A DNA stretch of 64,000 bases from CAVXFB01 sp963760935 (GCA_963760935.1 CAVXFB010000003.1:124001-188000), one strand, 5' to 3'. Shown: positions 54,808 through 63,747, numbered from the stretch's first letter. Made by a program: numbers and translations. Notes: generated from the sequence alone by a model not told the origin.

Positions 54808-55603
54808 GCCAGGCCCGACTTACCCAAAGCGACAAGCGTACTATGCACATCGCTATTGTCGGCTGCTGACGAAGACCTGTGCGGCCCAGGACATCGGGCA
54901 TATCGCCTTTTGCCTCTGTGTGACGATCGCTCACCTGGAGGATGCCAAACGCTACAGCGGACCAGTGACCTTTTTCAATGAGCAGTTGATGGCACTGGTA
55001 GGGGTGTCGAAGTGGAGATCACTTAATCGCGCGAGAGATCGAGCGACGGCCGCGGGCTGGTTGTGGTATGAGCCGGGCAATCGTGGTCAGCGCATGGCAG
55101 GGCGATATTGGGTTACGATCCCAGAGCATTTTGGGGAAGTGGACGACAGCCCATGTGATGAAGCCAATATGCCCCAAGGGGTCAACGTGGGGGCTAATGG
55201 CTCGACACCCAATGTGCCCCAAAGGGCTATCGAAGGGGCTAACGTGGGGGCTATCGAAGGGGCTAACATTCCTACCCTTGCCCTATCCCTAAGTAAGAGG
55301 GCGTCTGACGACGCCACCACGCCCGCCAAGACTTCCAAGAGGAAGCCGAGCAGCAATAGCTCCAAGCAGTTCACTCCCCCAAGCCTTGAGCAAGTTCAAA
55401 CCTACTGCGTTGAGCGCAAAAACCACGTCGATCCGCAGCACTTCATCGACCACTATACGAGCAATGGATGGAAGGTCGGCAAGAACCCCATGAAGGACTG
55501 GCGTGCCGCCATTCGTAGCACGTGGGAACGTGGGGGCGACTTTGGTACGAGCAACGGCAACGGCCAAGCCAAGCCGGCAGAGCCAGTCAAGTACCGAGGA
55601 TGA
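54800..55603 (+). CDS. Phage-type replication initiator, contains iterons
   Basis: 267 aa. The N-terminal winged-helix region (RYCRLLTKTCAAQDIGHIAF, FFNEQLMALVGVSKWRSLNR, ARDRATAAGWLWYEPG) is followed by a low-complexity linker built of four-residue repeats (AIEG-ANVG-AIEG-ANIP) and a C-terminal part with DHYTSNGWKVGKNPMKDWRA, AIRSTWERGG, as in phage replisome organisers. The linker DNA holds 12-bp iterons (55221-55266). With a DnaB-type helicase gene directly after it, the arrangement mirrors lambda O and P with ori inside O. Confidence 0.75.
   Translation: MDRPGPTYPKRQAYYAHRYCRLLTKTCAAQDIGHIAFCLCVTIAHLEDAKRYSGPVTFFNEQLMALVGVSKWRSLNRARDRATAAGWLWYEPGNRGQRMAGRYWVTIPEHFGEVDDSPCDEANMPQGVNVGANGSTPNVPQRAIEGANVGAIEGANIPTLALSLSKRASDDATTPAKTSKRKPSSNSSKQFTPPSLEQVQTYCVERKNHVDPQHFIDHYTSNGWKVGKNPMKDWRAAIRSTWERGGDFGTSNGNGQAKPAEPVKYRG
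55176..55266 (+). repeat. Iteron-like repeats, possible replication origin
   Basis: GGGGCTAWCG-type units: GGCTA begins at 55225, 55237, 55249 and 55261 (12-bp spacing), with a further unit at 55192. They are flanked upstream by AAGGGGTCAACGTGGGGG (55176), near-identical to 55233-55250. The repeats lie inside the initiator gene. Confidence 0.6.
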
Positions 55604-55605
55604 AC

Positions 55606-56933
55606 ATGAGCAAGACAACATCCGAAATCTTGGATTCGCGCCGACCGGCCAATCCCGAGGCCGAACAGTGGGTTGTCGGTTCGATCATCCTCAAGCCGTC
55701 CGTTCTTGACGATCTTGGATGCCTTCGGCCCGGCGACTTCTACGACGATACGCTGGGTGCGCTCTATCAATGGATCCATGATCGACACCGCCGCGGCGAG
55801 CCGATCGACATAGGGCTACTTGGCCAGCACTTTAAGAGCGATGATTGGGCGGCCCGCATTGCCGAGATCGTCCATGCGGTGCCTCACGCTGGCAACGCGG
55901 TCCACTATGGCCGCATCGTGGCGCAGGCGGCGAAGTTCCGCCAGCTACAGGAGATCGGCTTAGTGCTCGCCCAGGACGCACATCGTGCCGAGGGTGAGCC
56001 GGAAGCCGTTCTCGAGCGCATCGAGACGGCCTTGGCCGCAGTTCGTCTTGCCGAAGGCGACGGCGAGCCCGTCACGCTGGCCGCCGCAGCCGGTCAGGCC
56101 ATCGCGCGCATCGATGAAATCCAGCGGCATGGCAAGGGTGCCGGCGTGCCGACCGGCCTGCTGACGTTTGACGCCGATCAAGGTGGGCTATTCCCCGGCG
56201 AACTGACCGTCTTGGCGGCTCGCCCAGGCAACGGGAAGACGTCGCTTGCCTTACAGATTGCCGATTACAACGCATCGCAAGGTCGGCTGGTTTACTTCGC
56301 ATCGCTCGAAATGTCCGCAGCCGAATTGTCGATCCGCTTGGCGTGCGGAGAAAGCGGCGTATCGAACCGGCTGGTTCGCATTGGTAAGTTCGGGGACGGG
56401 GACTCCAAGCGTCTGGGAGATGCCCTGGCCGTCAAGGAACGGTCGCGCTCGAAATCCATGATCGTGCAGCGCTAAGCGTGGCCGCCATCCGGCGAGAAAT
56501 CCGCAAACGCAAGAAGCGTGGGCTGACGCTGGCCATCGTAGATTACCTGCAATTGGTGACGCCCGATGATCGCCGTCTACCACGTGAGCAGCAGGTCGCT
56601 CGCATCGTCCGTTCGCTCAAGGAAACGGCACGGGAATACGAGATTCCGATTCTCTGCCTCTGCCAGTTCAACCGCCAAGCCGATGCTGACGAGACACCGC
56701 GTCTCAGTCACCTCCGAGAATCGGGGGCTATCGAGCAGGACGCTGATGTTGTGTTGTTTCTGTCAAAGCATGAACCGACCGACGACGAGCCGCACAATAC
56801 CGTGCTGACGATTGCAAAGAATCGCAACGGCGAGACAGGTCCGCTCCGTCTCGATTGGGATGGGCCTACAACGCGGTTCGCATGTCCTAGTGGGTCGGGA
56901 CCATATAGCGAGTTCTCAGATTTTGCAGGATGA
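55606..56933 (+). CDS. dnaB: DnaB-type replicative helicase, one frameshift
   Basis: About 442 residues. N-terminal DnaB domain (NPEAEQWVVGSIILKPSVLD, LYQWIHDRHRRGEPIDIGLL), then the RecA core: AARPGNGKTSLALQIADYNA (Walker A near residue 207), VYFASLEMSAAELSIRLAC, a break near 56440, ALEIHDRAALSVAAIRREIR, KRGLTLAIVDYLQLVTPDDR (Walker B), LCLCQFNRQADADETPRLSH (arginine finger region) and ESGAIEQDADVVLFL. Stop TGA overlaps the next gene's leader. ATG chosen for its GAGG 6 nt upstream. Confidence 0.88.
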
Positions 56934-56936
56934 AAC

Positions 56937-57265
56937 ATGAGCACGATCAAGCAGATAGAACGCCAAGCAATCCGAGCACATGCCGCCGGCCTATCGTGGT
57001 CCGACTTCTGTGCGAGTACGGGCAGGACGCCATAGCTCTCGAACCCCATGATCGGCAGCGGTTCAAGCGGTTGACGGATCGGCTGTTGTGCCTCGTCACC
57101 ACTGGCGACCTCGACGGTCAAGTGCCCGTTGGGGATGGCGTGGAGCCGTGGGAGCGTGACGACGTGCAGCACGAGCAGGACGCACCGAGCGACACACGAA
57201 CCGCGGCACGATGCCTCTGGTCGATGCAGGAGGTGGCAGGAGGCGGCAGGGGGCACAGTAGCTAG
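56937..57265 (+). CDS. Small element protein, one frameshift
   Basis: MSTIKQIERQAIRAHAAGLS, WSDFCA, then after a one-base break near 57015: YGQDAIALEPHDRQRFKRLT, DRLLCLVTTGDLDGQVPVGD. AGGA 7 nt before the ATG. I have seen similar genes in planctomycete prophages, with no function assigned. Confidence 0.55.
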
Positions 57266-57366
57266 CCCCTGGTCAACGGGTCCCTCTGGCTAGTGTTAGC
57301 TCCCTAGGGCTACGGGAACAACCGACCCTATAGACACAGTCAAGTTGTACGTTGGAGTTGAAAAAA

Positions 57367-57819
57367 ATGCTGACAGAACCGAAGCCGATCGACTATGAGA
57401 GCGAGATTCTTTCATGGCTCCTGGCGAGCCTAGATTCCTGGGGCGATTCGCTCCTGAAGAAACAGCCGTCAGCCACGCGGTATGACTCCCCATATCGGCG
57501 TCTCGGCATCGAGTACCGGCCGAGGGCTTGGGCCAAAATAGATCACCCAGACGGAGAGGCGAGCCGGCAAGGATACTCACATGCCGCACAAACACTCGCA
57601 GATCGGGGACTCGTGGAGTTAGTTCGTCAGCATGGACAGCGATTATCTCATCTTCGGCCGAGCCCATTGGGGCTGACGGTCGCCTTGACGTTGACCCCCG
57701 AGGCCAACCGGACGGCGATCCGGGCGGCACTCAAGACAAGCACCTGGGGCACATGCGAACACCTCGCGGCGATCGTGATTTGCAAGTCGCGGAAGCAAAC
57801 AGCGAAGGGCAACAAGTGA
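57367..57819 (+). CDS. Element hypothetical protein
   Basis: 150 aa from MLTEPKPIDYESEILSWLLA; GGAG 10 nt upstream. RAWAKIDHPDGEASRQGYSH, AAQTLADRGLVELVRQHGQR and LRPSPLGLTVALTLTPEA look like a winged-helix (replication or regulatory) unit. The stop overlaps the next start as TGATG. Confidence 0.55.
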   Translation: MLTEPKPIDYESEILSWLLASLDSWGDSLLKKQPSATRYDSPYRRLGIEYRPRAWAKIDHPDGEASRQGYSHAAQTLADRGLVELVRQHGQRLSHLRPSPLGLTVALTLTPEANRTAIRAALKTSTWGTCEHLAAIVICKSRKQTAKGNK

Positions 57820-58488
57820 TGATCGAGCTCGAACAGATTGCCGCCGAAGTGCTGCAAATGCGGTGCTACATCGTTCAGGGCGATGGGCAGCACTTTGGAC
57901 GCACGCATCCAAGGCTCGATCTGTATTACGAGTACTCGCTACGAGAGCAGGGTCGATGGGCAGGCCGCCGGCCCGCAATTGAGATCAACCACAATGCAAT
58001 CAAAGAGTGGTCCGAAGGCGACCAAAAGGAAATCGAGCGATTGACACTCACAACATTAGCCCACGAAATTGCGCACGTTGCCGACCGCGACCCGCCATAC
58101 TACGATTCCGCGCCGACTGATGCTTTCCGCGAGTTTGAGCGGTTATGCATCGCGGCATCGTCAGAGCGGACGACGGAAGAATCTCAGGCACTTCGCGCAA
58201 AACTTAATCTGCCGCCCTGGTTCAGCCACGGCACAGTTCATCCGGCTGGCACTTCACATTGCGTTTCGCGTTTCACGGTTGACCGGCATCAATCTACCCG
58301 CAGCCAGGTTGTGTGCAAGCGGGAATTATGGACTCGTGTGCGGCAGCATCTACTCCCGGGCATTGTCCGACGAGCCGCACCGACTCCGCAGGTTGACCGT
58401 TGAACAAATCAAATCCAAATCGCCCCCGCGAGCCTTCCGCCGCTTGTGGTTACGCGACACAAAATCTTGGCGGGAAAAGGAAACTTGA
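57819..58488 (+). CDS. HExxH metalloprotease-like protein, one frameshift
   Basis: From MIELEQIAAEVLQMRCYIVQ. Residues near 80-95 read LTTLAHEIAHVADRDPPYYD, a zincin HExxH with a third acidic ligand downstream, as in SprT/ImmA-like phage proteins. After a break near 58225 the frame gives FIRLALHIAFRVSRLTGINL and LSDEPHRLRRLTVEQIKS to the stop. A role in cleaving a repressor or host protein is possible but not shown. Confidence 0.6.
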
Positions 58489-58491
58489 GCA

Positions 58492-59018
58492 ATGGCGTAC
58501 GTTAGAACGATTGAGTCTCCCGAAAAAAGCGAGGCAGAGCGAAGCGCGAGAAGCAAGAGTGGCAAAAGCAACAAGCACACGAGAAGGCAATCGGAATTGC
58601 TCACCAGCAATTCGGCGCGACCTTCCGTGGGTGGCGGCGTGGCCTGCCGACATACGGCCCATTGGCCGCCGGCGTTAAGAACGGAGCTCCGCCCGAGACG
58701 CTGGCCGAATTGGCGGCGGCTGCCGGCTACTCGATGGGTGAAGTGAGCGAGCTTCAGACACTTCGCAAGCGTGGCCAATTCTGCGAAGCGGAAGCCAGCA
58801 CACTTTCCGAACGGCAGAAGGCCCACGACTCGATGGAAAAGAAATGGCTTGCCGCCGAGACACGTTACAACAAGGCCCCGACACCCGGAGAACGTGATTC
58901 GGCCGAAGCCGAGTTACTCAATTTGGAGCCGCTTCGTCGCGATGCACAGACTGCGTTAGTTGGGGCACAGAGCGCAGCTAGGAGTGTCGCGACTGCACGA
59001 CAAGCCGGAGTTTTGTAG
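58492..59018 (+). CDS. Element hypothetical, frameshifted
   Basis: MAYVRTIE, then after a break near 58520: KREKQEWQKQQAHEKAIGIA, HQQFGATFRGWRRGLPTYGP, LAAGVKNGAPPETLAELAAA, GYSMGEVSELQTLRKRGQFC and a helical, Ala/Glu-rich end. Possibly a coiled-coil protein. Unknown function. Confidence 0.45.
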
Positions 59019-59163
59019 CGACTCGCCGCCTGCGGTTGGAGCCATGACCGTGGTGCGGCTTTGAGCCCCGGGTGTGGCGGCCTCGGCGGTTAGCCTAATG
59101 TCTCGCCGACGGCTGCCCCCGGGCGGATTTTACACGAGAACATTCACGACAGGAACACAACCA

Positions 59164-59386
59164 ATGCTTGCAACGATAACCTATCCCGACGGTCACGAAG
59201 AACAACGAGCAGCTTACCGGGTTGCCTGCAATCGGCAGCCCACTACCGGGACCGACCGAAGAAGGCGGCATCACGTGGAAGATCGCGGCCGTGGTGAGAA
59301 CCGGCCAAGAGTTGAAGATCACCGCCGAGGCCGTGGCCCCGCCAGAATGGATTCACGGCGACAACGAGATAGTCGAGCACTTGTAG
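59164..59386 (+). CDS. Small element protein, frameshifted
   Basis: MLATITYPDGHEE then, after one base near 59205, QLTGLPAIGSPLPGPTEEGG, ITWKIAAVVRTGQELKITAE and IHGDNEIVEHL. The joined text is coherent and of phage-protein size (about 73 aa). No function assigned. Confidence 0.45.
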
Positions 59387-59453
59387 TCCTCGACTTCGCC
59401 GCCGGGCGGTAGTTCGGTAGTTCCCGCCGGCGGGCATTTTGCGAGTAATGACA

Positions 59454-60108
59454 ATGAGCATCCTCGACAATCTGCAATCGCTGCCCGTTGATGGCCTGCC
59501 CGAGATATTCCCCGCGGGCGTGGCGGATAAAGACAAGGCCCGCCAGCTTGCCGAGGACCGCAAGCACGTCAGGCGCACGGACAGGGCCGTCATGCTGGAC
59601 GCGACGACGCCTTACCAATGCGATCGAGCATATCGGCAGACTGCCCGAGGCCGGCGAAGCGTTCCACATGATCACGGAAAAACGGTACAGCATGATGCAC
59701 ATCATCCCGGCGACGTTGAAGCTATCGGAGCCGGCGACGATTGACTATGCGGCCGTGGTCACGCTCTCATTTTCTCAAGCCAACATGCTAGACCTCGTGG
59801 CAATGCTCGACGCAGGCCAGATCGAGCAGCTTGACTTTTGCTATTCGTGCTACTTTCGCAGCAACGAAAAAGAGAACTGCCAGCGGCTAACGCACGAACT
59901 GACCAGCCGCGGCCATCGAGTGTACGCCGGTTTGATTCATGCCAAGATTCTCCTGATGCAGTTATCGGACGGCCGCAGCTACGTTGTGGAATCGTCGGCT
60001 AATCTTCGCAGTTGCTCCTCAATCGAACAGATCATGCTCACCCACGACCGCAGCCTATTCGAGTTTCACCGGCAATGGATCATTGAGCTAATGGAGGCCA
60101 AAAAATGA
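59454..60108 (+). CDS. PLD-like (HxK) element protein, one frameshift
   Basis: MSILDNLQSLPVDGLPEIFP, a break near 59612 (one C too many), then IEHIGRLPEAGEAFHMITEK, SFSQANMLDLVAMLDAGQIE, RGHRVYAGLIHAKILLMQLS, YVVESSANLRSCSSIEQIML. HAK with a later SSANLR-x-S block resembles a half phospholipase-D active site, as used by nucleases of the PLD superfamily. It overlaps the terminase gene by ATGA. Confidence 0.65.
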
Positions 60109-60485
60109 ACGTACCCGAGCACCTCGATGAGCAGGGCCGGCAGAAATGGGCGGAAGTCCTGCCGATCCTCGAAGGCCGCGGCGACGTCGCCCAGGGCACG
60201 CTGGACGCTTTGGCGGCATATTGCACGGCATGGAGCCGCTGGACGGCAGCAGAGCAGCAGGTGGCCGCGTTAGGCTTGATCGTGAAAAAGTCCCGGCCGG
60301 CTTCCCCGTCGCTAATCCATACTCTGAACGTGGCCAAGGATGCCCAGCGGCAGATGAGGCAATGGGGCGACGTGCTGGGGATCACCTCAAAACGCCCCGG
60401 CCGGAAGCAGACCGAGGGTAGCGAATCACAAGTTGCCTTGATTCTCCGCGGCATGGCCGACACCGGAAAGAAGAAACGAGCCTGA
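60105..60485 (+). CDS. terS: Phage terminase small subunit (P27 family)
   Basis: 126 aa: MNVPEHLDEQGRQKWAEVLP, QGTLDALAAYCTAWSRWTAA, EQQVAALGLIVKKSRPASPS, DVLGITSKRPGRKQ. This is the P27 small terminase pattern (L-x-x-xG-xxxW, Y-C-xx-xR/W). Small terminases pick phage DNA for packaging. No large terminase or capsid gene follows, as in phage satellites that redirect a helper's packaging. Confidence 0.8.
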   Translation: MNVPEHLDEQGRQKWAEVLPILEGRGDVAQGTLDALAAYCTAWSRWTAAEQQVAALGLIVKKSRPASPSLIHTLNVAKDAQRQMRQWGDVLGITSKRPGRKQTEGSESQVALILRGMADTGKKKRA

Positions 60486-60520
60486 TTATGTCAGACATCA
60501 CAGGAGAGCTTTTAGCGATG

Positions 60521-60797
60521 GAATGTATCAATCTCAGGGAGCGATTCGGCAAGCGGTTCAAGGTGCGGCATGAGGAGAGTTACTACGCCAAATCTCGTGG
60601 CGAATTGCGCACGGGCCGACGATCCGTGGTTGCAGATCATGCTTTGCCAACGTGGTCATATTTTCCCGTGGGGTCCCTCGACTCTCGCAGCATCAACCAA
60701 TGGCCGAGGACCAACTGCCCGAAAACTGGCCGCCCTCGACTTTGCCACGCTTCACCAGGACGGTGACGACGGTTTGACCCGTTTTATTCCCGGTTAG
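60521..60797 (+). CDS. Small element protein, frameshifted
   Basis: MECINLRERFGKRFKVRHEE SYY, then after a break near 60590: ADDPWLQIMLCQRGHIFPWG, TARKLAALDFATLHQDGDDG. I recall this two-block pattern from planctomycete phage-like regions. GGAG 11 nt upstream. The region 60798-61027 shows no supported gene. Confidence 0.5.
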
Positions 60798-61027
60798 AGA
60801 GGTTTCACGAGGTGGCCACCTTGATGAGAAACCACAGGCGGCGGCGGGTTACTATCGGACGCCGAACGACAACGACTTCGGGAAATGGGGGCTAAGTACG
60901 CCTTTCAATCACACGGCGGCATGCGCCGTTTATGTCGGAAGCCCATAGGACGACTCGGAACACCAAAGAGGCACGAGGAACGCACGAGGCGTAATCGTGG
61001 GCGATCATTTTCAGGAGTAGACGAACA

Positions 61028-61274
61028 GTGAGCAGCGAATTTCCCGCGCATACTGACCAATTCCAAGTGCCTCTTGTGCCACGAGGCCGAAGGCAAGGGC
61101 CAGTGGCAGCTATGCTCGACATGCAGGTCCGACATCATCGAGCGATCACTTCAGCGGCGATCCGCGATGCGACTCGATCATTGTCTCGCATGTCTCACCC
61201 CGAAACGCGGTCAGCCTAAGCCGGGGTCGATCTACTGCCCGAAGTGCGATTTCCATTTCAACGGCAAGCGGTGA
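61028..61274 (+). CDS. Zinc-ribbon element protein, frameshifted
   Basis: Starts at GTG; after a break near 61055 the text is CLLCHEAEGKGQWQLCSTCR, DHCLACLTPKRGQPKPGSIY, CPKCDFHFNGKR: four CxxC pairs, two zinc ribbons. It converges with the divergent HTH gene. Confidence 0.5.
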
Positions 61275-61276
61275 TG

Positions 61277-61568
61277 CCGTCGTTGCCTTGCCGCCGATGT
61301 TCGCGGTGTTGGTGGTGCGACCATCTTTCCCGGTTCGACTAGAAACGGTTTCTAGTTGACCATCGGCCTCTAGCTCTTTGCGGAGCTTCCCGACAAACGG
61401 TTGCGACACCCCGACATGCTCGGCAATCTGCGAATCGCTCAGACCGGCTTGTGGCAGAAAAGACTTCACGCTATCGGAACGGGACGCGATCAGGCAGGCA
61501 ATCGAGTCGCACGTCAACGAGCGTAAGGGGAAGGCCGACAGTTGAAAAATGTGGTCAATTGCCCACAT
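61277..61568 (-). CDS. ParB-type HTH protein
   Basis: SDSVKSFLPQAGLSDSQIAE, HVGVSQPFVGKLRKELEADG, TVSSRTGKDGRTTNTANIGG. The last block is typical of phage and plasmid ParB-related regulators. The frame remains open to 61146, overlapping the zinc-ribbon gene, so the true stop is unclear. It lies about 110 bp from the right-end palindromes and could control or assist excision. Confidence 0.5.
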
Positions 61569-61674
61569 TAAGCGACCCGCCTGACGACGGCGAAAAAACC
61601 CGCGACTTCTCAGCCAAGAAGGCCGGCTTTTCCAGCGAGGGCACGGCGAGGCGGGTTGTACACTATCGGCGAAC

Positions 61675-61693
61675 CGGGTGTCACTGACACCCG
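61675..61693. repeat. Right-end palindrome 1 of the element
   Basis: CGGGTGTCACTGACACCCG, perfect 9-bp arms, 124 bp from att copy 2. Counterpart at 63571-63588. Confidence 0.7.
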
Positions 61694-61714
61694 ATACACC
61701 CCTTTTCTGCCCAT

Positions 61715-61729
61715 TTGTACAGTGTACAA
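61715..61729. repeat. Right-end palindrome 2 of the element
   Basis: TTGTACAGTGTACAA, 88 bp from att copy 2. Counterpart TTGTACACTGTACAA at 63610-63624, 85 bp from att copy 3. A further GTGTACA lies 17 bp from att in both copies (61794 and 63686). Confidence 0.7.
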
Positions 61730-61816
61730 GCCGAATCGGCCGACGTTCAGAAAAGCCTTGAAAACAAGAGTTATTGCCCCAGGTTTCTGAGTAGTGTACA
61801 GGATTGGCCGTTTCTC

Positions 61817-61855
61817 ATTAGAAATCCGCTGCTCTATCCCTTGAGCTACGGGCGC
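61817..61855 (-). repeat. att copy 2
   Basis: 39 bp identical to 51136-51174: the original 5' half of the tRNA displaced by integration. Right boundary of the main element and left boundary of the cassette. Confidence 0.85.
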
Positions 61856-61863
61856 CGACGATT

Positions 61864-61904
61864 CACCATTAGCGTACCGGGCTTGCCGATTCGCTGCAAT
61901 GTCG
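61864..61904 (-). promoter_or_regulatory. 41-bp block beside att, likely tRNA promoter (copy 1)
   Basis: Identical to 63757-63797. On the minus strand it holds TTGCAG and TACGCT spaced by 17 bases, reading towards the att/tRNA half. The promoter call is inference. Confidence 0.5.
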
Positions 61905-62211
61905 GCGGGGGCAGGGCGGACACAACGGCCGCGTCGGTGTGCCACTGGCGGTGTCAGTGCGGTCTGCCGGTTGACGTGCCCCCATGCGGCAAATAGAGGG
62001 TTGGGCGCGCCCCATCGGGTGACTGTGCGACGTCTTCGCGAGTTCAGTCACCGACCTTTTCGTCCCCTGAAACATGCCAAGGCAAGCACTGGCATAGCTA
62101 GTGGCACACTTCGACAGTGCCACCCAGCCGGCTTTCGGTTTCTTAACGATTGAGTCATTTGCAGCAGTTGATGGCATCGTCCGAGCCACGCGGAACACGT
62201 GGTTCGCAACT

Positions 62212-63248
62212 TCACCCAACCGCTCTTCGCCGCCACCACGCACACGCCAATAGACCGCCTATGACTAACATGGTGATGCTGCCGGGCTCGGGAACACTTA
62301 CCACGCGGAAGCCAAAGTATTCGTTCTTGCGCGTGGGTTGGTCGTGGCCACAGAAGAACGATGACAAGCATTCGGAGCCGTCGAGTCGCCAGTACGATCC
62401 ACCACGTAACCCCCGAAACCAGCCAGCCACAATCAGATCATTCCACTCCGAGACGTTGCCGCCCTGGTCGAATGTCCCGTACGGGCTTCGCGAGTTCTCA
62501 ACTCGCCCACAATCGTTCTGTAGTATGGGAAGCCGATCGTGTAGCCGCGGAAGTAGAAATTAGCGTTGTTTCCCGGATCGGGGTTCGTCAGGACGTTGCT
62601 GGCGCGGTGTCGGTGCCCGTCGCGTAGTCCCAGTAGTTTCCCGTTACACCATCGTTCCTGTGGTACGCGGCCTTGTACCACTCGTCCTCGCTCGTGACGG
62701 CCCACTTCCAACCCGACTCGCGGACTACCGCCAAGAGCGCGGCGTCAGTTGTGGCGGCCGTTGAGGCGGTATGCCCCGTCCTCAGTTGTCGACAGATTTT
62801 GCATACCTGACGGTTGCCCATTGTGCAGCCAATTGGCAAACCGCATGCGTCGCCGTAGGAAACGAAGTTCACCGGGCGGTTTGCCCAGTCGGCGGCCACG
62901 CTGTAGGAGTAACCGCCCAAGCGAACCGCTCCTTTGAATCTTGCACCCCCCGCTGAAGGACCACATCTCCGTGTTGTACAGACCATATGCATCGGTGGCG
63001 GCGACGGCGTTAAGAAATGCGCAGTACTGGCCGGCCGTGACTTCGTACTTGCCAATATTGTAGGCATAGGCCACCGCCCCGCAGACGTGATCTGGCCCCC
63101 AACCGCCATAGCTGTCGCCCGTCCATTCTCCGGCATTGCCGGGATTGCCGACGGGTACCGTCTCGATGGTGATTGCCAGAGCCGGGACGGCGGAGAGCAG
63201 AAGTGACAGCGCCTGCAAGCTTTGTAGTGCGATTCGATAGGTTTTCAT
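62212..63248 (-). pseudogene. SUMF1-like (formylglycine-generating fold) PEP-CTERM protein, decayed
   Basis: Starts MKTYRIALQSLQALSLLLSA (signal peptide). Pieces in changing frames: VPVGNPGNAGEWTGDSYGGW, YNIGKYEVTAGQYCAFLNAV (the KYEVT block of SUMF1 domains), WANRPVNFVSYGDA, MRFANWLHNGQPSGMQNLST, WKWAVTSEDEWYKAAYHRND, then WFRGLRGGSYWRLDGSECLS, FGFRVVSVPEPGSITMLVIG. At least five frame changes in 1 kb. The anchor is PEP-CTERM. Confidence 0.75.
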
Positions 63249-63570
63249 TGCATACCCCACGGCGTATGAAAGAGACGACAGTATCCATGAAGCGACGGAG
63301 CGGACCCGTCGCAGAGTATCCTGGGAAGCTGGCTCACAGCAAACGAGCCACATCAAGAAGGCACGCCGGGTCGCACTGAAACTATCAGATGTCGATATCC
63401 GGGTGCGGCGCTGCCCCAACGCAAATAGGATCACGCTAAGTTGAAGGTGCCACCAAACTAAGCAACCCCATACTTTCTGTCAACAGACACCCCCCTAGAA
63501 AAAGCTAGCCACCAAGGTGCGATGCTGACCGCCAGACCGTTTCCCTGATGCTTGTACACGGGTGGCAGAA

Positions 63571-63588
63571 CGGGTGTACGTACACCCG
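63571..63588. repeat. Right-end palindrome 1 of the cassette
   Basis: CGGGTGTACGTACACCCG, perfect 9-bp arms, 121 bp from att copy 3. Two bases differ from its counterpart in each arm, with the palindrome kept. Confidence 0.7.
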
Positions 63589-63609
63589 AAAGGCCCCATT
63601 TTGGCACAG

Positions 63610-63624
63610 TTGTACACTGTACAA
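63610..63624. repeat. Right-end palindrome 2 of the cassette
   Basis: TTGTACACTGTACAA followed by GCCGAA, as at 61715-61729. Confidence 0.7.
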
Positions 63625-63708
63625 GCCGAAGCGTCGAGTAGCGCCTAAAGCCTTAAGACAAGGCATTTCACGCGTTTTCGGGCTAGTGTACAGAAATGGC
63701 CGCTTCTC

Positions 63709-63747
63709 ATTAGAAATCCGCTGCTCTATCCCTTGAACTACGGGCGC
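63709..63747 (-). repeat. att copy 3
   Basis: 38 of 39 bp match the tRNA half (A for G in the GAGC of the D arm). Confidence 0.8.

Larger units (their letters stand above)
51136..61855 (+). mobile_element. Integrated satellite-like element at tRNA-Arg
   Basis: 10.7 kb between att copies 1 and 2. Gene order: integrase, unknown, terminator, small gene plus excisionase-like HTH, ParB/KfrA-like gene, replication initiator, DnaB-type helicase, small phage-type genes, HExxH protein, PLD-like protein, P27 small terminase, zinc ribbon, and a divergent HTH gene at the right end. No portal, capsid, tail or lysis gene. The gene set fits a phage-inducible-island-like satellite. Confidence 0.75.
61856..63747 (-). 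mobile_element. Integrase-less cassette between att copies 2 and 3
   Basis: 1.9 kb. It carries a decayed SUMF1-like PEP-CTERM gene and the same right-end set (two palindromes, GTGTACA, att) as the main element, at matching distances. No recombinase gene. Could be mobilised in trans by the neighbour's integrase, or be the remnant of an earlier element. Confidence 0.6.

Noticed and set aside
61610..61945. Minus-strand frames containing QGIEQRISNEKRP (also at 63505-63861)
   Set aside because: These are translations of the tRNA-derived att copies, a well-known artefact.
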